A stretch of DNA of 56,972 nucleotides, from positions 88,680 to 145,651 of the forward strand of contig NZ_QBBX01000010.1 of assembly GCF_003073175.1 (NCBI RefSeq), given 5' to 3'. The notes beneath the pieces are model-generated. The model worked only from the letters and a program-made list of their open reading frames with translations, did no database searches and was not told the origin of the DNA. Numbering within the stretch: position 1 is the first letter of the stretch; every line of letters begins with the position of its first letter. The position numbers and the translations under genes were made by a program. The DNA is from Peribacillus acanthi. Lineage in GTDB: Bacteria; Bacillota; Bacilli; Bacillales; DSM-1321. Below, piece by piece: positions 16,475 through 25,601 of the stretch.

Positions 16475-17191
16475 ATGAAGAGGAATTTATTAACCATCAT
16501 TGCCATAGTATCCATATTTATTTTGAATCACGGTAGCACTACTCTTGCTGCAACACCAATAAGTGATTCAAATCTACGAAATACTCTAACGAACGTAAAA
16601 GATACTGATCAAGTTATTATTGTCAAAGCTAAACCAAATTCCACAACAGCCTCTGTGCAAGGATTCGAGAAAATCAATGGACAATGGATGGCTTCATTCC
16701 AACCAATTCCTGCTGTGATTGGGAAAAATGGAATCGGAAAGACAAAAGAAGGCGATGGAAAAACACCGGTAGGAGCTTTTCAAATTGGAAATACATTTGG
16801 TTGGGCGAAAAGTCCAACTAATATGAAAATGCCTTATAAACAAACAAATAAATTTCATTATTGGGTCGATGATGTAACCTCTAATGATTATAACAAATGG
16901 ATGTATTATACAGGCAACCCTTCTACTCGTTGGAAGTCTTTCGAAAGGTTACTTCATCCATTATATAAATATTCATTTGTAATTCGGTACAATGACCAGC
17001 CGATTGTAAAAGGAAAAGGAAGTGCGATTTTCTTTCACGTATGGAAGGGGCCAACCTCCTATACAGCAGGATGTGTAGCAGTTAGCGAGAAACACACCGT
17101 TAACATATTAAGATGGCTAGATGAGAATAAAAAACCAATCATAGTGATTGGCGAACATAGCAAAATTAACTCCTATTTAAATAATTATTAA
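16475..17191 (+). CDS. Exported L,D-transpeptidase family protein
   Basis: The 238-residue product has a Sec signal peptide (about 1-26, ending LAA-TP) and an L,D-transpeptidase catalytic domain with the HVWKGPTSYTAGCVAVS motif, in which Cys is the nucleophile and the His and Gly are family-conserved. Upstream KTKEGDGKTPVGAFQIGNTFGW matches the family T-P-x-G-xF block. Such enzymes make 3-3 peptidoglycan cross-links or act on wall stem peptides; this one lacks a LysM domain. The ATG at 16475 is preferred because GGAGGG sits immediately upstream; the TTG at 16463 lies before that site. Expected location is the cell wall or spore cortex side. Confidence 0.85.
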   Translation: MKRNLLTIIAIVSIFILNHGSTTLAATPISDSNLRNTLTNVKDTDQVIIVKAKPNSTTASVQGFEKINGQWMASFQPIPAVIGKNGIGKTKEGDGKTPVGAFQIGNTFGWAKSPTNMKMPYKQTNKFHYWVDDVTSNDYNKWMYYTGNPSTRWKSFERLLHPLYKYSFVIRYNDQPIVKGKGSAIFFHVWKGPTSYTAGCVAVSEKHTVNILRWLDENKKPIIVIGEHSKINSYLNNY

Positions 17192-17220
17192 AAAGACTTG
17201 GAAAACCCAAGTCTTTTTCA
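17191..17220. terminator. Bidirectional terminator between L,D-transpeptidase and exoA
   Basis: The arms aaaagacttgg (17191-17201) and ccaagtctttt (17207-17217) pair, flanked by A and T runs usable from both sides. Confidence 0.82.
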
Positions 17221-17258
17221 TTTTTCACTATTTGCTTTACAGTTTGTTCTGGCTTGTC

Positions 17259-18017
17259 TTAATCCAATTCAATCTCAAGCATTACCGGACAATGGTCACT
17301 ACCCATGATTTCTGCATGAATTTGTGAGTCCTTGATAGAAGGAGCTAACCGGTTTGAAACTATGAAGTAATCAATTCTCCAACCAATATTTCTCTCTCTT
17401 ACTTTATTCATATATGACCACCAAGTATAAGAGTCGGTCTTCTCAGGATATAAATAACGGAATGTATCAATGAAACCAGTGTCCAATAGTTGTGTCATCT
17501 TCCCTCTTTCTTCTATAGTAAATCCTGAATTGCCAAAGTTGGATTTCGGATTTTTTAAATCAATTTCTGTATGTGCGACATTTAAGTCCCCACAGTATAT
17601 AACGGGCTTCAATTTATCTAATTCTATTAAATGAGCTAGAAGTTCTTCTTCCCATTGAAGACGGTAAGATAATCTGGCAAGGTCTCTTTGTGAATTCGGG
17701 GTATATACATTTACCAGGTAGAAGTTCTCGTATTCTAGAGTTAAGATTCTACCTTCTGCTTCTTCATTAGCTAACCCGACACCATACTTTACAGTGATCG
17801 GTTCAGTTTTTGTGAATACCGCTGTCCCTGAATACCCTTTTTTCAAGGCGTAATTCCAGTATTGGTGGTACCCTTCAAGTTCCAGTAAAATTTGTCCCTC
17901 TTGCAATTTTGATTCTTGGATACAAAATATATCTGCATTAATAGCATGGAAATAATCGAGAAATCCCTTTCCTACACATGCCCTGATTCCATTCACATTC
18001 CAGGAAACTAATTTCAT
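17259..18017 (-). CDS. exoA: Exodeoxyribonuclease III / AP endonuclease
   Basis: The 252-residue enzyme has all ExoIII/APE1 motifs: WNVNGIRA (metal-binding Asn), QESK (Glu), VYTPNSQ (Tyr), GDLNVAH (catalytic Asp and Asn), TWWSYM and the C-terminal SDHCPV (Asp-His pair). It cleaves DNA 5' of abasic sites in base excision repair and removes 3' blocking groups. The length matches B. subtilis ExoA (252). AGGAG lies 10 nt before the ATG. It is expressed alone. Confidence 0.93.
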   Translation of the reverse strand: MKLVSWNVNGIRACVGKGFLDYFHAINADIFCIQESKLQEGQILLELEGYHQYWNYALKKGYSGTAVFTKTEPITVKYGVGLANEEAEGRILTLEYENFYLVNVYTPNSQRDLARLSYRLQWEEELLAHLIELDKLKPVIYCGDLNVAHTEIDLKNPKSNFGNSGFTIEERGKMTQLLDTGFIDTFRYLYPEKTDSYTWWSYMNKVRERNIGWRIDYFIVSNRLAPSIKDSQIHAEIMGSDHCPVMLEIELD

Positions 18018-18320
18018 TTATATATTCTCCTCTACCTTTTTCATGATGAGTTACTGCTATAATTAGAAAACTTGGCTAGCTCCAAGCCTAAGCGCATGCT
18101 AGTTGTACTCATACTTTATTTCGATAATTGGCCATTACGTCGAGTTCCTTCTGCCATTTTAAACTCTCATAAAGTATAAAATAACATAATTGAACTAAAC
18201 AATGTAAGTTTATTAGAAACCTAGTCGCTAGCCAAGCTTAAAACCAAGACGTATGCATCATTACACAATTTTTCCCCTACAAGTTGCCACGACCTTAAAA
18301 TTTTTTCCTAAAGTATAAAT
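18018..18320. repeat. Possible degenerate paired repeat in a gene-free stretch
   Basis: Two segments, about 18065-18190 and 18210-18318, share an order of short blocks: gaaac-t-g-ctagc-ccaagc, then a middle with cattac, then aaagtataaa. The segment at 9327-9440 resembles them. No open frame or RNA gene is seen here. The similarity is weak and judged by eye. Confidence 0.35.
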
Positions 18321-18350
18321 AAAAACAGAGTATCCTTTCGATACCCTGTC
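18321..18350 (-). terminator. Terminator after clpP
   Basis: On the minus strand acagggtatc-gaaa-ggatactctgt forms a stem with one mismatch and is followed by five T. Confidence 0.8.
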
Positions 18351-18365
18351 TTGTGATAGAAATCA

Positions 18366-18953
18366 TTATTTATTTTTCGGATATACAATTTCGTCGATGA
18401 TTCCATATGCCTTCGCTTCTTCAGCCGACATAAAGTAATCACGATCAGTATCTTGGTTTATTTTCTCGATTGATTGTCCGGTCCGTTCGGCTATGATTCC
18501 ATTAATTAGTTCGCGGTGCTTTAATATGCGTTTAGCTGATATTTCGATATCAGTCGCCTGGCCTCTCGAACCTCCTAATGGCTGGTGGATCATAATTTCG
18601 CTATTCGGCAGGGCAAATCTCTTTCCTTTTGTCCCAGCCAATAATAACATCGCACCAAAAGATGCCGCCATCCCCGTACAAATCGTTCTTACATCAGGCT
18701 TAATGTATTGCATCGTATCAAAGATGGCAAAACCTGCTGAAATTGATCCACCTGGGCTGTTAATGTAGATAGATATATCTTTATCTGGGTTATCGGCTTC
18801 AAGAAATAATAGTTGTGCTACTACACTATTGGCAATATGATCGTTGATTTCATCTCCAATCATAATAATCCGGTCTTTTAATAATCTTGAATAAATATCG
18901 TAAGAACGCTCTCCTCGACTGCTTTGTTCAATCACATAAGGAATCGTGCTCAT
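18366..18953 (-). CDS. clpP: ATP-dependent Clp protease proteolytic subunit, probable second paralogue
   Basis: The 195-residue serine protease has the Ser in [14 protein letters not shown], the His in [18 protein letters not shown] and the Asp in [27 protein letters not shown] forms the oxyanion region. It forms the tetradecameric barrel that degrades substrates delivered by Clp ATPases. The usual housekeeping ClpP of Bacillus, as I recall it, has AASMGAFLL at the active site; the SFGAM variant here is what I associate with the second ClpP of the B. cereus group. The ATG at 18953 has AGGAGGT 7 nt upstream. It lies 26 nt after a sigma-factor-like gene and is probably co-transcribed with it. 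Confidence 0.9.
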   Translation of the reverse strand: MSTIPYVIEQSSRGERSYDIYSRLLKDRIIMIGDEINDHIANSVVAQLLFLEADNPDKDISIYINSPGGSISAGFAIFDTMQYIKPDVRTICTGMAASFGAMLLLAGTKGKRFALPNSEIMIHQPLGGSRGQATDIEISAKRILKHRELINGIIAERTGQSIEKINQDTDRDYFMSAEEAKAYGIIDEIVYPKNK

Positions 18954-18979
18954 TGTTTGGACCTCCTCCATTATCGTGG

Positions 18980-19681
18980 CTATGCAGCCATGTAGAGAGA
19001 TGAGAAGGAAGGATACTTGTTTTGGTTTTTGACTGTTTCAGTCGCAAGGCTCGATAGACTAGGGAACATAGGAATGGCCAGTAATAACAATGATGGGTCA
19101 TCGGTTAAAAGTGCTGAAAGAAACAATTCTTTAATTTTCCTTTCTTCCTCATGAACGAAATGGCATTTCTTTGATGTTAGCGATTCGGTTTCATTACAGT
19201 GAATTCTTTGCTTAGCCCTAAATAGGATAGATTTCACTGCCATCTCGGAGGTCTGAAGAATTTCAGCAATCTCCTTCGTCTTATAGAGGAACGCTTCCTT
19301 CAATATAAAAACGACCGCTTGCTTTGGAGTTAATTTTTCTAATAAATACTCAACCATTTCATTTCCTTGTGAATGCCGAATCGTCCTATCCTGTAATTGA
19401 TCTGTCAATTGCTCTTCTCGCTGTCGAGATTTCTTCCTTAACGTATCAACCCACGTATTGTAGGCAATTTTTTGTAATAAAGATTGACATAATGATGATT
19501 CAGGATAGGACTTCATCGCTTTCATGAATGTTTCCTGTGCAAGGTCATCCCCGTCCCAGGAGCTTTGTGTCAAAAACCGGCAATACTGATTAAGGCGGGG
19601 AAAATATTGTTCCCAATTCTTTTTCTCGCCACTTTCTACATTGTTACTTATCACATGTAGGTGAATAGCTTTACCATCCAT
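18980..19681 (-). CDS. ECF-like sigma-70 family factor with C-terminal extension
   Basis: The 233-residue protein has sigma region 2 (about 25-90) with [16 protein letters not shown], matching the core-binding and minus-10 helix of ECF factors, and region 4 (about 115-160) with [27 protein letters not shown] followed by [14 protein letters not shown]. An extra tail of about 65 residues follows, ending in a hydrophobic stretch [12 protein letters not shown]. No anti-sigma gene is adjacent; the tail may play a regulatory part, which is inference. AAGGAGTG lies 8 nt before the ATG. The 26-nt gap to clpP suggests an operon. Confidence 0.8.
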   Translation of the reverse strand: MDGKAIHLHVISNNVESGEKKNWEQYFPRLNQYCRFLTQSSWDGDDLAQETFMKAMKSYPESSLCQSLLQKIAYNTWVDTLRKKSRQREEQLTDQLQDRTIRHSQGNEMVEYLLEKLTPKQAVVFILKEAFLYKTKEIAEILQTSEMAVKSILFRAKQRIHCNETESLTSKKCHFVHEEERKIKELFLSALLTDDPSLLLLAIPMFPSLSSLATETVKNQNKYPSFSSLYMAA

Positions 19682-19756
19682 CTACCATCACTCCTTTTCA
19701 TCCCTCTGTTTTTTAAACGAAACATGTGAGGAATTAGATACGGGTAAAAAAAATTC

Positions 19757-20545
19757 TTAGAAAAAGTTATAAAGACCATTTTCAAAGTAGTCGTATTCTT
19801 CTTCGGAAATGAGCTTTTCACCATATCCGCTGTAAAATGCAGAACTGTCTTTTTCATGATCGAATATTCCATCTTTTTGTCGGACAGCAAGGCTTACATC
19901 ATAACGAGGGTCACCATATCCCCCTCCACTCCAATCGATAATCGCCACTATTTTCTGGTTCACCACAAGAACATTATCAATTGTAAAGTCTCCATGAACA
20001 AGACATGGCTGAATTGGAGCTGGTCTATTTTTAACCAGTTTATCCAATAATTCTGGTGTTCCTTCTGTACCATATGTAATCAAATTATGCTTTGCTTCTA
20101 TTAGCTTTGTTTCAAGCCAATCACTGGTTAATATAAGTGACTTTGGACAACTCGTTGAATGAATTTTCTTTAATGTTACTCCAAATTGATATATCAGCTC
20201 TTTTCTAATAGACTCATTCCTGGCACTTACTAAAGCTTCCCTTAAGGTTACTCCTTTAAAATACTCCAAGACTGCCCATACTTGTTCATTTTCCATATGA
20301 GTTAGGTAAACCTTTGGAATAGGAAGATCTGTATGGATAGCCAGCTCTTTCAATACTTCTAATTCTTTTATGAACCATTGATTATATTTTTCTTTTTTAG
20401 TTCTTTTTAGCGCAAAAGTTCCCTTTTTTGAATTTACAATCGCAACATCAGATGTCCATCCTTGTCTTGGAAATTCAAGACTATTTGTTTCAATAAAGAA
20501 TTTTTTAATGGGTTCTGGGATTTCATTAACATTTATCGGAATCAA
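19757..20545 (-). CDS. Aminoglycoside phosphotransferase (APH) family protein
   Basis: The 262-residue kinase-like protein has the Brenner motif HGDFTIDN with the catalytic Asp and the metal-binding IDWSGGGYGDPRYD. The N-terminal lobe carries TFALKRTKKEK as the ATP-binding Lys region and the hinge VWAVLEYFKG. Substrate is unknown; family members phosphorylate antibiotics, homoserine or sugars, and chromosomal Bacillus copies are mostly uncharacterised. Start is TTG at 20545, supported by CAGGAGG 7 nt upstream; the next methionine lies deep in the protein. It sits 75 nt before the sigma-factor gene on the same strand with no clear terminator between. Confidence 0.82.
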   Translation of the reverse strand: MIPINVNEIPEPIKKFFIETNSLEFPRQGWTSDVAIVNSKKGTFALKRTKKEKYNQWFIKELEVLKELAIHTDLPIPKVYLTHMENEQVWAVLEYFKGVTLREALVSARNESIRKELIYQFGVTLKKIHSTSCPKSLILTSDWLETKLIEAKHNLITYGTEGTPELLDKLVKNRPAPIQPCLVHGDFTIDNVLVVNQKIVAIIDWSGGGYGDPRYDVSLAVRQKDGIFDHEKDSSAFYSGYGEKLISEEEYDYFENGLYNFF

Positions 20546-20683
20546 CGTGAAGCCTCCTGATTGGTCTTTTTTCCATACTATATGACATTATCAATGCTTC
20601 AACAAGCAAAAATCCGTTAAATTTTCCCAATATATAGTCTTTTTGCATAGTATAGTATCAATTCTTTATTAGGAGGTGAAAAT

Positions 20684-21403
20684 ATGGGACTTTTCATTAA
20701 TGGGAAGTTAGATGTTTATAAATTCTCAGGCGAACTTGAAACTCCTAATCAAATAGAGGATAGGAAGAATTTTTTACAAGAGTTATTGAAAGAACAAGAA
20801 TTATTCAATCAGTCTGTGCAAGACGTCATGCATTCTTTTTCCCGTTCTTTTGACAAAATTGAACATGAACAAGCGGCCAATTGGAATGATATTTCCAACC
20901 AACTGATTGATTTAAAGCAAAATGGTAAATCACAAAATGAATTTGCAGAAATGATGGTCACTTGGATGAAGACAATTGATGAAAAAACGGAGGCATTAAA
21001 GGAAATCATCGCCAAAGAAGAAAGTATGAAACAAGTGATGATTGAACAGATGAAGGTGCAGAGTCAAGCAACTCTTGAAATTGCGGAGAAAGTTGATGAA
21101 GTACAGGTTGAGCATAAAGAATTCAATGTGCAACAAAAGGAACTTTCCGCTAAATTGGATCAACAGGAAAATCGGACAAAAGAGGTTCTAGTAAGGTTGG
21201 ATCAACAAGATGCCTTGCTCCAACGAATATTAAGGCAAATGAATGATTTCCGTTCTATCCTATATGAAAGAACGAATCATTTAGTGGAGAAGATTGAAAG
21301 TGGATATGAATTAACCTCCTCATATATATATAAACTGATGACTGGTAGTGATCAACCACTGACTTTTTATATGAAGAGAGAAAAAAAGCAGGAAACTAAG
21401 TAA
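20684..21403 (+). CDS. Coiled-coil protein of unknown function
   Basis: The 239-residue product has no signal peptide or membrane segment. After a short globular start (MGLFINGKLDVYKFSG) it is Glu/Lys/Gln-rich and almost entirely helical; heptads are clear from about 60 to 190, including a repeated AKLDQQE / VRLDQQD element. The tail SSYIYKLMTGSDQPLTFYM breaks the helix. I do not recognise a family. An AGGAGGTG ribosome site 5-6 nt before the ATG predicts efficient translation. A 10-bp inverted repeat without a T-run follows (21400-21426), between this gene and ilvE. Confidence 0.65.
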   Translation: MGLFINGKLDVYKFSGELETPNQIEDRKNFLQELLKEQELFNQSVQDVMHSFSRSFDKIEHEQAANWNDISNQLIDLKQNGKSQNEFAEMMVTWMKTIDEKTEALKEIIAKEESMKQVMIEQMKVQSQATLEIAEKVDEVQVEHKEFNVQQKELSAKLDQQENRTKEVLVRLDQQDALLQRILRQMNDFRSILYERTNHLVEKIESGYELTSSYIYKLMTGSDQPLTFYMKREKKQETK

Positions 21404-21437
21404 GAGGAGCTTCTGACTCCTCTTACCAACCAAAATA

Positions 21438-22526
21438 TTATGAACGTTGGAGAACGTTTACTTCATTTACCCACCCAAATGGGTCTTCAAGTTTCCCTGT
21501 CTGGATTCCTGTCAAAGTCTCAAAGAGTCTACTGGATAATATTCCAGTCTCCCCATTGTTTATAATCATGTCATGCTCTTGCCAATGGAAACTTCCGATT
21601 GGAGAAATGACTGCTGCTGTACCTGTTCCAAAAGCTTCTTCAAGTAATCCCATAGCATGTGCTTCCCTGATTTCTGCGATTGAAATCTTCTTTTCCGTAA
21701 CTGGAATTCCCCAATTCTTTAGTAAATCGATGATGGAAGATCGAGTAACTCCCGCCAGGATACTTCCATTTAGTGCAGGAGTGATGATTTCTCCATTAAT
21801 TTTAAAAAACACATTCATACTACCCACTTCTTCAATATACTTTTTCTCAAGACCATCGAGCCAAAGGACTTGTGCACATCCTTTTTTCGTTGCCACTTCT
21901 TGTGCCTTTAAGCTTGCAGAATAATTACCACCTGTTTTTGCAGTCCCTGTACCGCCTTTTACTGAACGGACAAACTCTTCTTCCACGGCAATTTTCACAG
22001 GATTAATACCCTCTTTATAATAAGCCCCAACTGGTGACAAAATGATAATGAACTGGTAGCGTTTCGAAGGAGAAACCCCTAAAAACGGCTCGGTCGCTAT
22101 AATGAATGGACGGATGTAAAGTGAGGTCCCTTCTGCTGTAGGAATCCATTCTTTTTCTAGATCAACCAGTTTTTTTAAAGCAAACAGGGCAAATTCTTCA
22201 TCAATGGCTGGAATACATAACCTTTCATTAGAAAGATTCATCCGTCTCATATTTTGCTCTGGCCTAAATAACAATACTCTTCCTTCTTCATTCCGATATG
22301 CTTTTAGTCCTTCAAATACGGTTTGCCCATAATGGAATGCCATGGATGACGGTTCTAATGAAATCGGTTGATAAGGAACGATCCTTGGATCATGCCAACC
22401 AATACCTTCCGTATAATCCATCATAAACATATGGTCGGTAAATGTTCTACCGAATACCAGGTTTTCATGTGAAGGTTTTGGTTTTTTTGTAGGATTTTCA
22501 GTAATTAAGATTGAATGGTCATACAT
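21438..22526 (-). CDS. ilvE: Branched-chain amino acid aminotransferase
   Basis: This 362-residue fold-type IV PLP enzyme has AFHYGQTVFEGLKAYR, the substrate-cap RPFIIATEPFLGVSP, the PLP lysine in GTGTAKTGGNYSAS, EVGSMNVFF and the phosphate-binding GSILAGVTRSSII. It interconverts Leu, Ile and Val with their 2-oxo acids using glutamate. The second ATG (22526) is chosen because AAGGAG lies 8 nt before it but only 2 nt before the first. Bacilli often carry two such enzymes (IlvE, IlvK); which this is cannot be told. No T-box leader is seen in the 138 nt upstream. Confidence 0.9.
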   Translation of the reverse strand: MYDHSILITENPTKKPKPSHENLVFGRTFTDHMFMMDYTEGIGWHDPRIVPYQPISLEPSSMAFHYGQTVFEGLKAYRNEEGRVLLFRPEQNMRRMNLSNERLCIPAIDEEFALFALKKLVDLEKEWIPTAEGTSLYIRPFIIATEPFLGVSPSKRYQFIIILSPVGAYYKEGINPVKIAVEEEFVRSVKGGTGTAKTGGNYSASLKAQEVATKKGCAQVLWLDGLEKKYIEEVGSMNVFFKINGEIITPALNGSILAGVTRSSIIDLLKNWGIPVTEKKISIAEIREAHAMGLLEEAFGTGTAAVISPIGSFHWQEHDMIINNGETGILSSRLFETLTGIQTGKLEDPFGWVNEVNVLQRS

Positions 22527-22664
22527 AGACATGGCTCCTTGTTCCCTATTCTTTTAAAGGGTGATGTTGTAAAGTGTTAATGAATTAGAGTTATTTTACT
22601 CCTATAACAACAAGGTATCAAGTGTAATTACAAAAAATTCAAAATATTTTCATCGTCATAAATA

Positions 22665-23177
22665 TTATTGTAAGATTTCATCAATCAGCTGATCTAATCT
22701 TTCTAAGCTTTTTGTAGCCCTTTCAATGGATAGTTTTCTGTAATGGTGTTTACCTCCCTCTTCCTCATCCATTTCATCTGCTAATTTAACGATTTGTTGT
22801 AATGGCGTTCTTATAATATCGTTTGAAGGTAGGAAGGAATCGGTATGAAACAGAATTGCCAGCGATATGGTTCTTGCTTTAACCGGATTTTCACCTAGTC
22901 TTATTAATAACTTATGGGCCCTTTCCGCACCCTTTATCGGATGAATATCATTTTTCTTGTATAAATCATAATCCCATTTTCCATTTTTATACCATGTAAA
23001 ATGGCCAATATCATGAAGTAATCCAGCCTTTGCCGCACAGTCGACGTCAAGTCCATTCTTTTTGGCAAGCTTAACTGCATGATATGATACAGCAATTGCA
23101 TGTGCTAGCCCAGAACGATTCAAGTATTTTTGGGCGATATGATGGTTGATGATTTGTTGTAACGTCACATCTCTCAT
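22665..23177 (-). CDS. HD-domain phosphohydrolase
   Basis: The 170-residue protein has a metal-dependent HD domain with GLAHAIAVSYHA (first His), GLLHDIGHF (the His-Asp doublet plus following His), an IHPIKGAERAHKLL helix and LADEMDEE (last Asp). Substrate is unknown; such proteins act on nucleotides or cyclic nucleotides. AAGGAGG lies 6 nt before the ATG. It is monocistronic. Confidence 0.82.
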   Translation of the reverse strand: MRDVTLQQIINHHIAQKYLNRSGLAHAIAVSYHAVKLAKKNGLDVDCAAKAGLLHDIGHFTWYKNGKWDYDLYKKNDIHPIKGAERAHKLLIRLGENPVKARTISLAILFHTDSFLPSNDIIRTPLQQIVKLADEMDEEEGGKHHYRKLSIERATKSLERLDQLIDEILQ

Positions 23178-23328
23178 AGCTTGCCTCCTTAAGAATTTTG
23201 TTTTTTAGTGTACCATTTTATGTTAAGTTTGCTCAAACATTATTTAAGGTTTCCCCCACATACTATTTGACTTTTGTTTAGGCGCGCACCAATTGGGAAA
23301 AGATGAATAAAAAAGTGGAGTGTAAACT

Positions 23329-24183
23329 TTGAAAGAAAAAAAAATTAAACCCATCCAAAATGGATATACATTAAGGCAATATTACTTCCCTGAACAAATT
23401 GTAGAATCCTTTATTAAGGAAGGAGAAAACTCCCAAAACAAATCGATTCTTGCTCAATTTATCCTATCATTAATGGCGGGTTCATTTATTGCATTTGGAG
23501 CATTGGCATCAGTCCTCTTGTCCTTGGATGTAAAAACAAGTGGAGTTTTCAATGTACTATCTGGAATCGGTTTTGCTTCTGGATATGCCATGATTTTCTT
23601 ATCAGGTTCCATATTATTCACAGAAATTAACGTCCTATTGCCTAGCTATATTCTCCACAACAAATTTAGATTTACTAAACAAATCTTAAAATTTTGGGCT
23701 GTATGCTATATCGGAAATTTTCTTGGAGCATTGTTCGTTGGTTTTCTCCTAAACTTATCTGGATCATTGGATGCCTCCTTCTATAAAGGCGTTTTATATT
23801 TCATGGAAAAGAAGACACAATTTTATGATCGAGGGACGTGGGGATGGTTCCAGGTGTTATTTTCAGGAATCCTTGCAAACTGGTTAATAGGGATAGCAGC
23901 AGTATTGGCAACAGCAGCGCGGGATGTTGCTGGTAAAATTCTAGGAATCTTTCTTCCAGTCATCATATTTGAAGCAGGGAATTTTCAACATGCTGTAGCG
24001 AACATGGGATATTTCAGTATTTCAGTGTTAGAAGGATTTAATTTTAGTTGGTATGAATTCATATTCCGCAATATGATTCCGGCTTCAATTGGCAATTTAA
24101 TTGGGGGAGGCATCCTAGTTTCTTTATTATTGTCATTTGCTTTTAAAGAAAATATAGATGAAGAATTACTAGAGAATGATTAA
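23329..24183 (+). CDS. Formate/nitrite transporter (FNT) family channel
   Basis: The 284-residue integral membrane protein has six TM helices. The family pore histidine lies in FQHAVANMGYFS, and the first helix carries LMAGSFIAFGALAS; both belong to FocA/NirC proteins. Members are pentameric channels for formate, nitrite or hydrosulfide. The start is TTG at 23329, supported by GTGGAG 8 nt upstream. No formate or nitrite metabolic gene is adjacent, so the substrate is open. Confidence 0.87.
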   Translation: MKEKKIKPIQNGYTLRQYYFPEQIVESFIKEGENSQNKSILAQFILSLMAGSFIAFGALASVLLSLDVKTSGVFNVLSGIGFASGYAMIFLSGSILFTEINVLLPSYILHNKFRFTKQILKFWAVCYIGNFLGALFVGFLLNLSGSLDASFYKGVLYFMEKKTQFYDRGTWGWFQVLFSGILANWLIGIAAVLATAARDVAGKILGIFLPVIIFEAGNFQHAVANMGYFSISVLEGFNFSWYEFIFRNMIPASIGNLIGGGILVSLLLSFAFKENIDEELLEND

Positions 24184-24191
24184 TGAATACG

Positions 24192-24245
24192 AAAAAGGAT
24201 ACGAAAGGAACAAGTATTTGAACTGCTCCTTTCGTATCCTTTTCT
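24192..24245. terminator. Bidirectional terminator between FNT channel and HAD gene
   Basis: The 17-bp arms aaaaggatacgaaagga and tcctttcgtatcctttt close a 19-nt loop, flanked by A and T on both sides. Confidence 0.88.
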
Positions 24246-24246
24246 G

Positions 24247-24939
24247 TTATGTATGATTAGAGGCTGTTTCCTTTGACTTAAGTAAATCTGGTATCTCCAT
24301 CAAATCGTGAATCCAATAGTCCGCTTCAGCATACTCCCACATCCCATTGATTTTCCAAGCGGTCTTCATCCCCACCTTCTTTGCTGCAAGAATATCATGA
24401 ATCGGGTGATCTCCAACAAATAAACATTCTTCTGCTGACACTTTTAACTCCTTTAAGGTATATTCAAAAATGGCTGGGTCGGGCTTTTTCATACCAACTG
24501 CTTCAGAGATTACGATTACTTCTAAATCATTTTCAATTCCTAATGCACGGATTACATCCTGTTGGAATTGCTCCCTTCCATTCGAGATAAGTCCTATACG
24601 AATTGAATTTTTTTTCAGTAGCTCCATCATAGTGTGAAGATGTGAAAAAGCAGTACAATGATTTTTAAAATCCGTCATGTAGTCTGCTAGTAGGTAGTCC
24701 ACTGAAACATCCATCCCGAATTTTTCTACCATTTTAGTGTAAACTTCATCCTTCCACACCAACCCGTTACAATCTAATTCCAAAAAGGTTTTTATAAAGT
24801 CGGACTTTGGCACTTGAGAAAGCTTGTGATACAGTCTATCGTATTGATTTTCTATGAAATTCATGATTGAAAACTCTCTATTTAATAAGGTTCCATCTAA
24901 ATCGAAAAGAACCGTTGTAATTTTGTCCATTCTCATCAT
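24247..24939 (-). CDS. HAD-superfamily hydrolase
   Basis: The roughly 230-residue phosphatase has motif I DLDGTLL, motif II ISNG, motif III Lys in GMKKPDPAIF and motif IV GDHPIHDILAAKKVG, with a helical cap between I and II, as in phosphoglycolate-phosphatase-like HADs. The frame is open for another 112 codons upstream, but that part overlaps the divergent DUF1648 gene and has no homology; a GTGGA site supports the ATG at 24939, with 24936 and 24930 also possible. Substrate is unknown. Confidence 0.85.
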   Translation of the reverse strand: MMRMDKITTVLFDLDGTLLNREFSIMNFIENQYDRLYHKLSQVPKSDFIKTFLELDCNGLVWKDEVYTKMVEKFGMDVSVDYLLADYMTDFKNHCTAFSHLHTMMELLKKNSIRIGLISNGREQFQQDVIRALGIENDLEVIVISEAVGMKKPDPAIFEYTLKELKVSAEECLFVGDHPIHDILAAKKVGMKTAWKINGMWEYAEADYWIHDLMEIPDLLKSKETASNHT

Positions 24940-25048
24940 CCATTTCCACTGAAAAATAAATAAAATAACGAAAAAGAAAATATTTCCTAAAAATGCACTT
25001 AAATTGTATATAATATTAATAAAAATAAAATTGGGAGGTGTTATTTCA

Positions 25049-25540
25049 TTGGAAAGACCTAAGCTTAAAATTCCTAAAACTAAATTTGAAATCCTTTTTG
25101 ATTTACTTGGCCTTATAGTATTCATTGTAACAACAATTTTTGTAGCACAACATTGGGTAGATCTTCCCGATTCTATTCCAACGCATTTTGGCGCTGATGG
25201 AAAGCCGGATGATTGGGGTTCTAAACATACCATATGGTTTTTAACGGCGATAGGAATCCTTACCTGGATTGGCATGAGCGTACTCGAGCGATATCCTCAT
25301 ATCTATAATTATATGAATCTCACACCTGAAAACATTGAGAAGCAATATAAAATGGGTAGAATCCTTGTCAATTCACTTAAAAATGGAATGATTTTTTTAT
25401 TTTCCTATATCCAATGGATTGTGATTCAAGTAATTGAAGGGTCAACCGTAGGGTTAGGCAGCTGGTTTGTTCCTTCCACATTGTTAATCACTTTTGGTAC
25501 GGTATTTGGTTTTATTCTGTATTCTTTAAAGAAAAAGTAA
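25049..25540 (+). CDS. DUF1648-domain membrane protein
   Basis: The 163-residue protein has TM1 (about 15-38), then the DUF1648 signature LPDSIPTHFGADGKPDDWGSKHTIW and two or three further TM segments (about 58-75, 113-130, 137-157). The domain is also found in SdpI immunity proteins, but no SdpABC-like genes are near and the SdpI C-terminal half is absent. The start is TTG at 25049 with GGGAGGTG 8 nt upstream. Function is unknown. Confidence 0.8.
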   Translation: MERPKLKIPKTKFEILFDLLGLIVFIVTTIFVAQHWVDLPDSIPTHFGADGKPDDWGSKHTIWFLTAIGILTWIGMSVLERYPHIYNYMNLTPENIEKQYKMGRILVNSLKNGMIFLFSYIQWIVIQVIEGSTVGLGSWFVPSTLLITFGTVFGFILYSLKKK

Positions 25541-25592
25541 AAAGGGGTGACTCGAATGTCCGTTTATTTACGGTCTGAGTCTCCCTTTTTTA
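25539..25592 (+). terminator. Terminator after the DUF1648 gene
   Basis: The arms aaaaggggtgactc and gagtctccctttttt pair with a small internal mismatch, and a T-run follows. It can also serve the converging CPBP gene. Confidence 0.75.
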
Positions 25593-25601
25593 TTTACTTT
25601 A

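Noticed and set aside
21400-21426. Terminator between the coiled-coil gene and ilvE
   Set aside because: The 10-bp stem is good, but there is no T-run on either side; kept only as a note in the neighbouring entry.
22527-22664. T-box or leucine-responsive leader before ilvE
   Set aside because: The upstream stretch is short and has no T-box core sequence or terminator/antiterminator pair.
24940-25275. N-terminal extension of the HAD hydrolase
   Set aside because: It overlaps the divergent DUF1648 gene, has no homology, and a ribosome site is placed for the later start.
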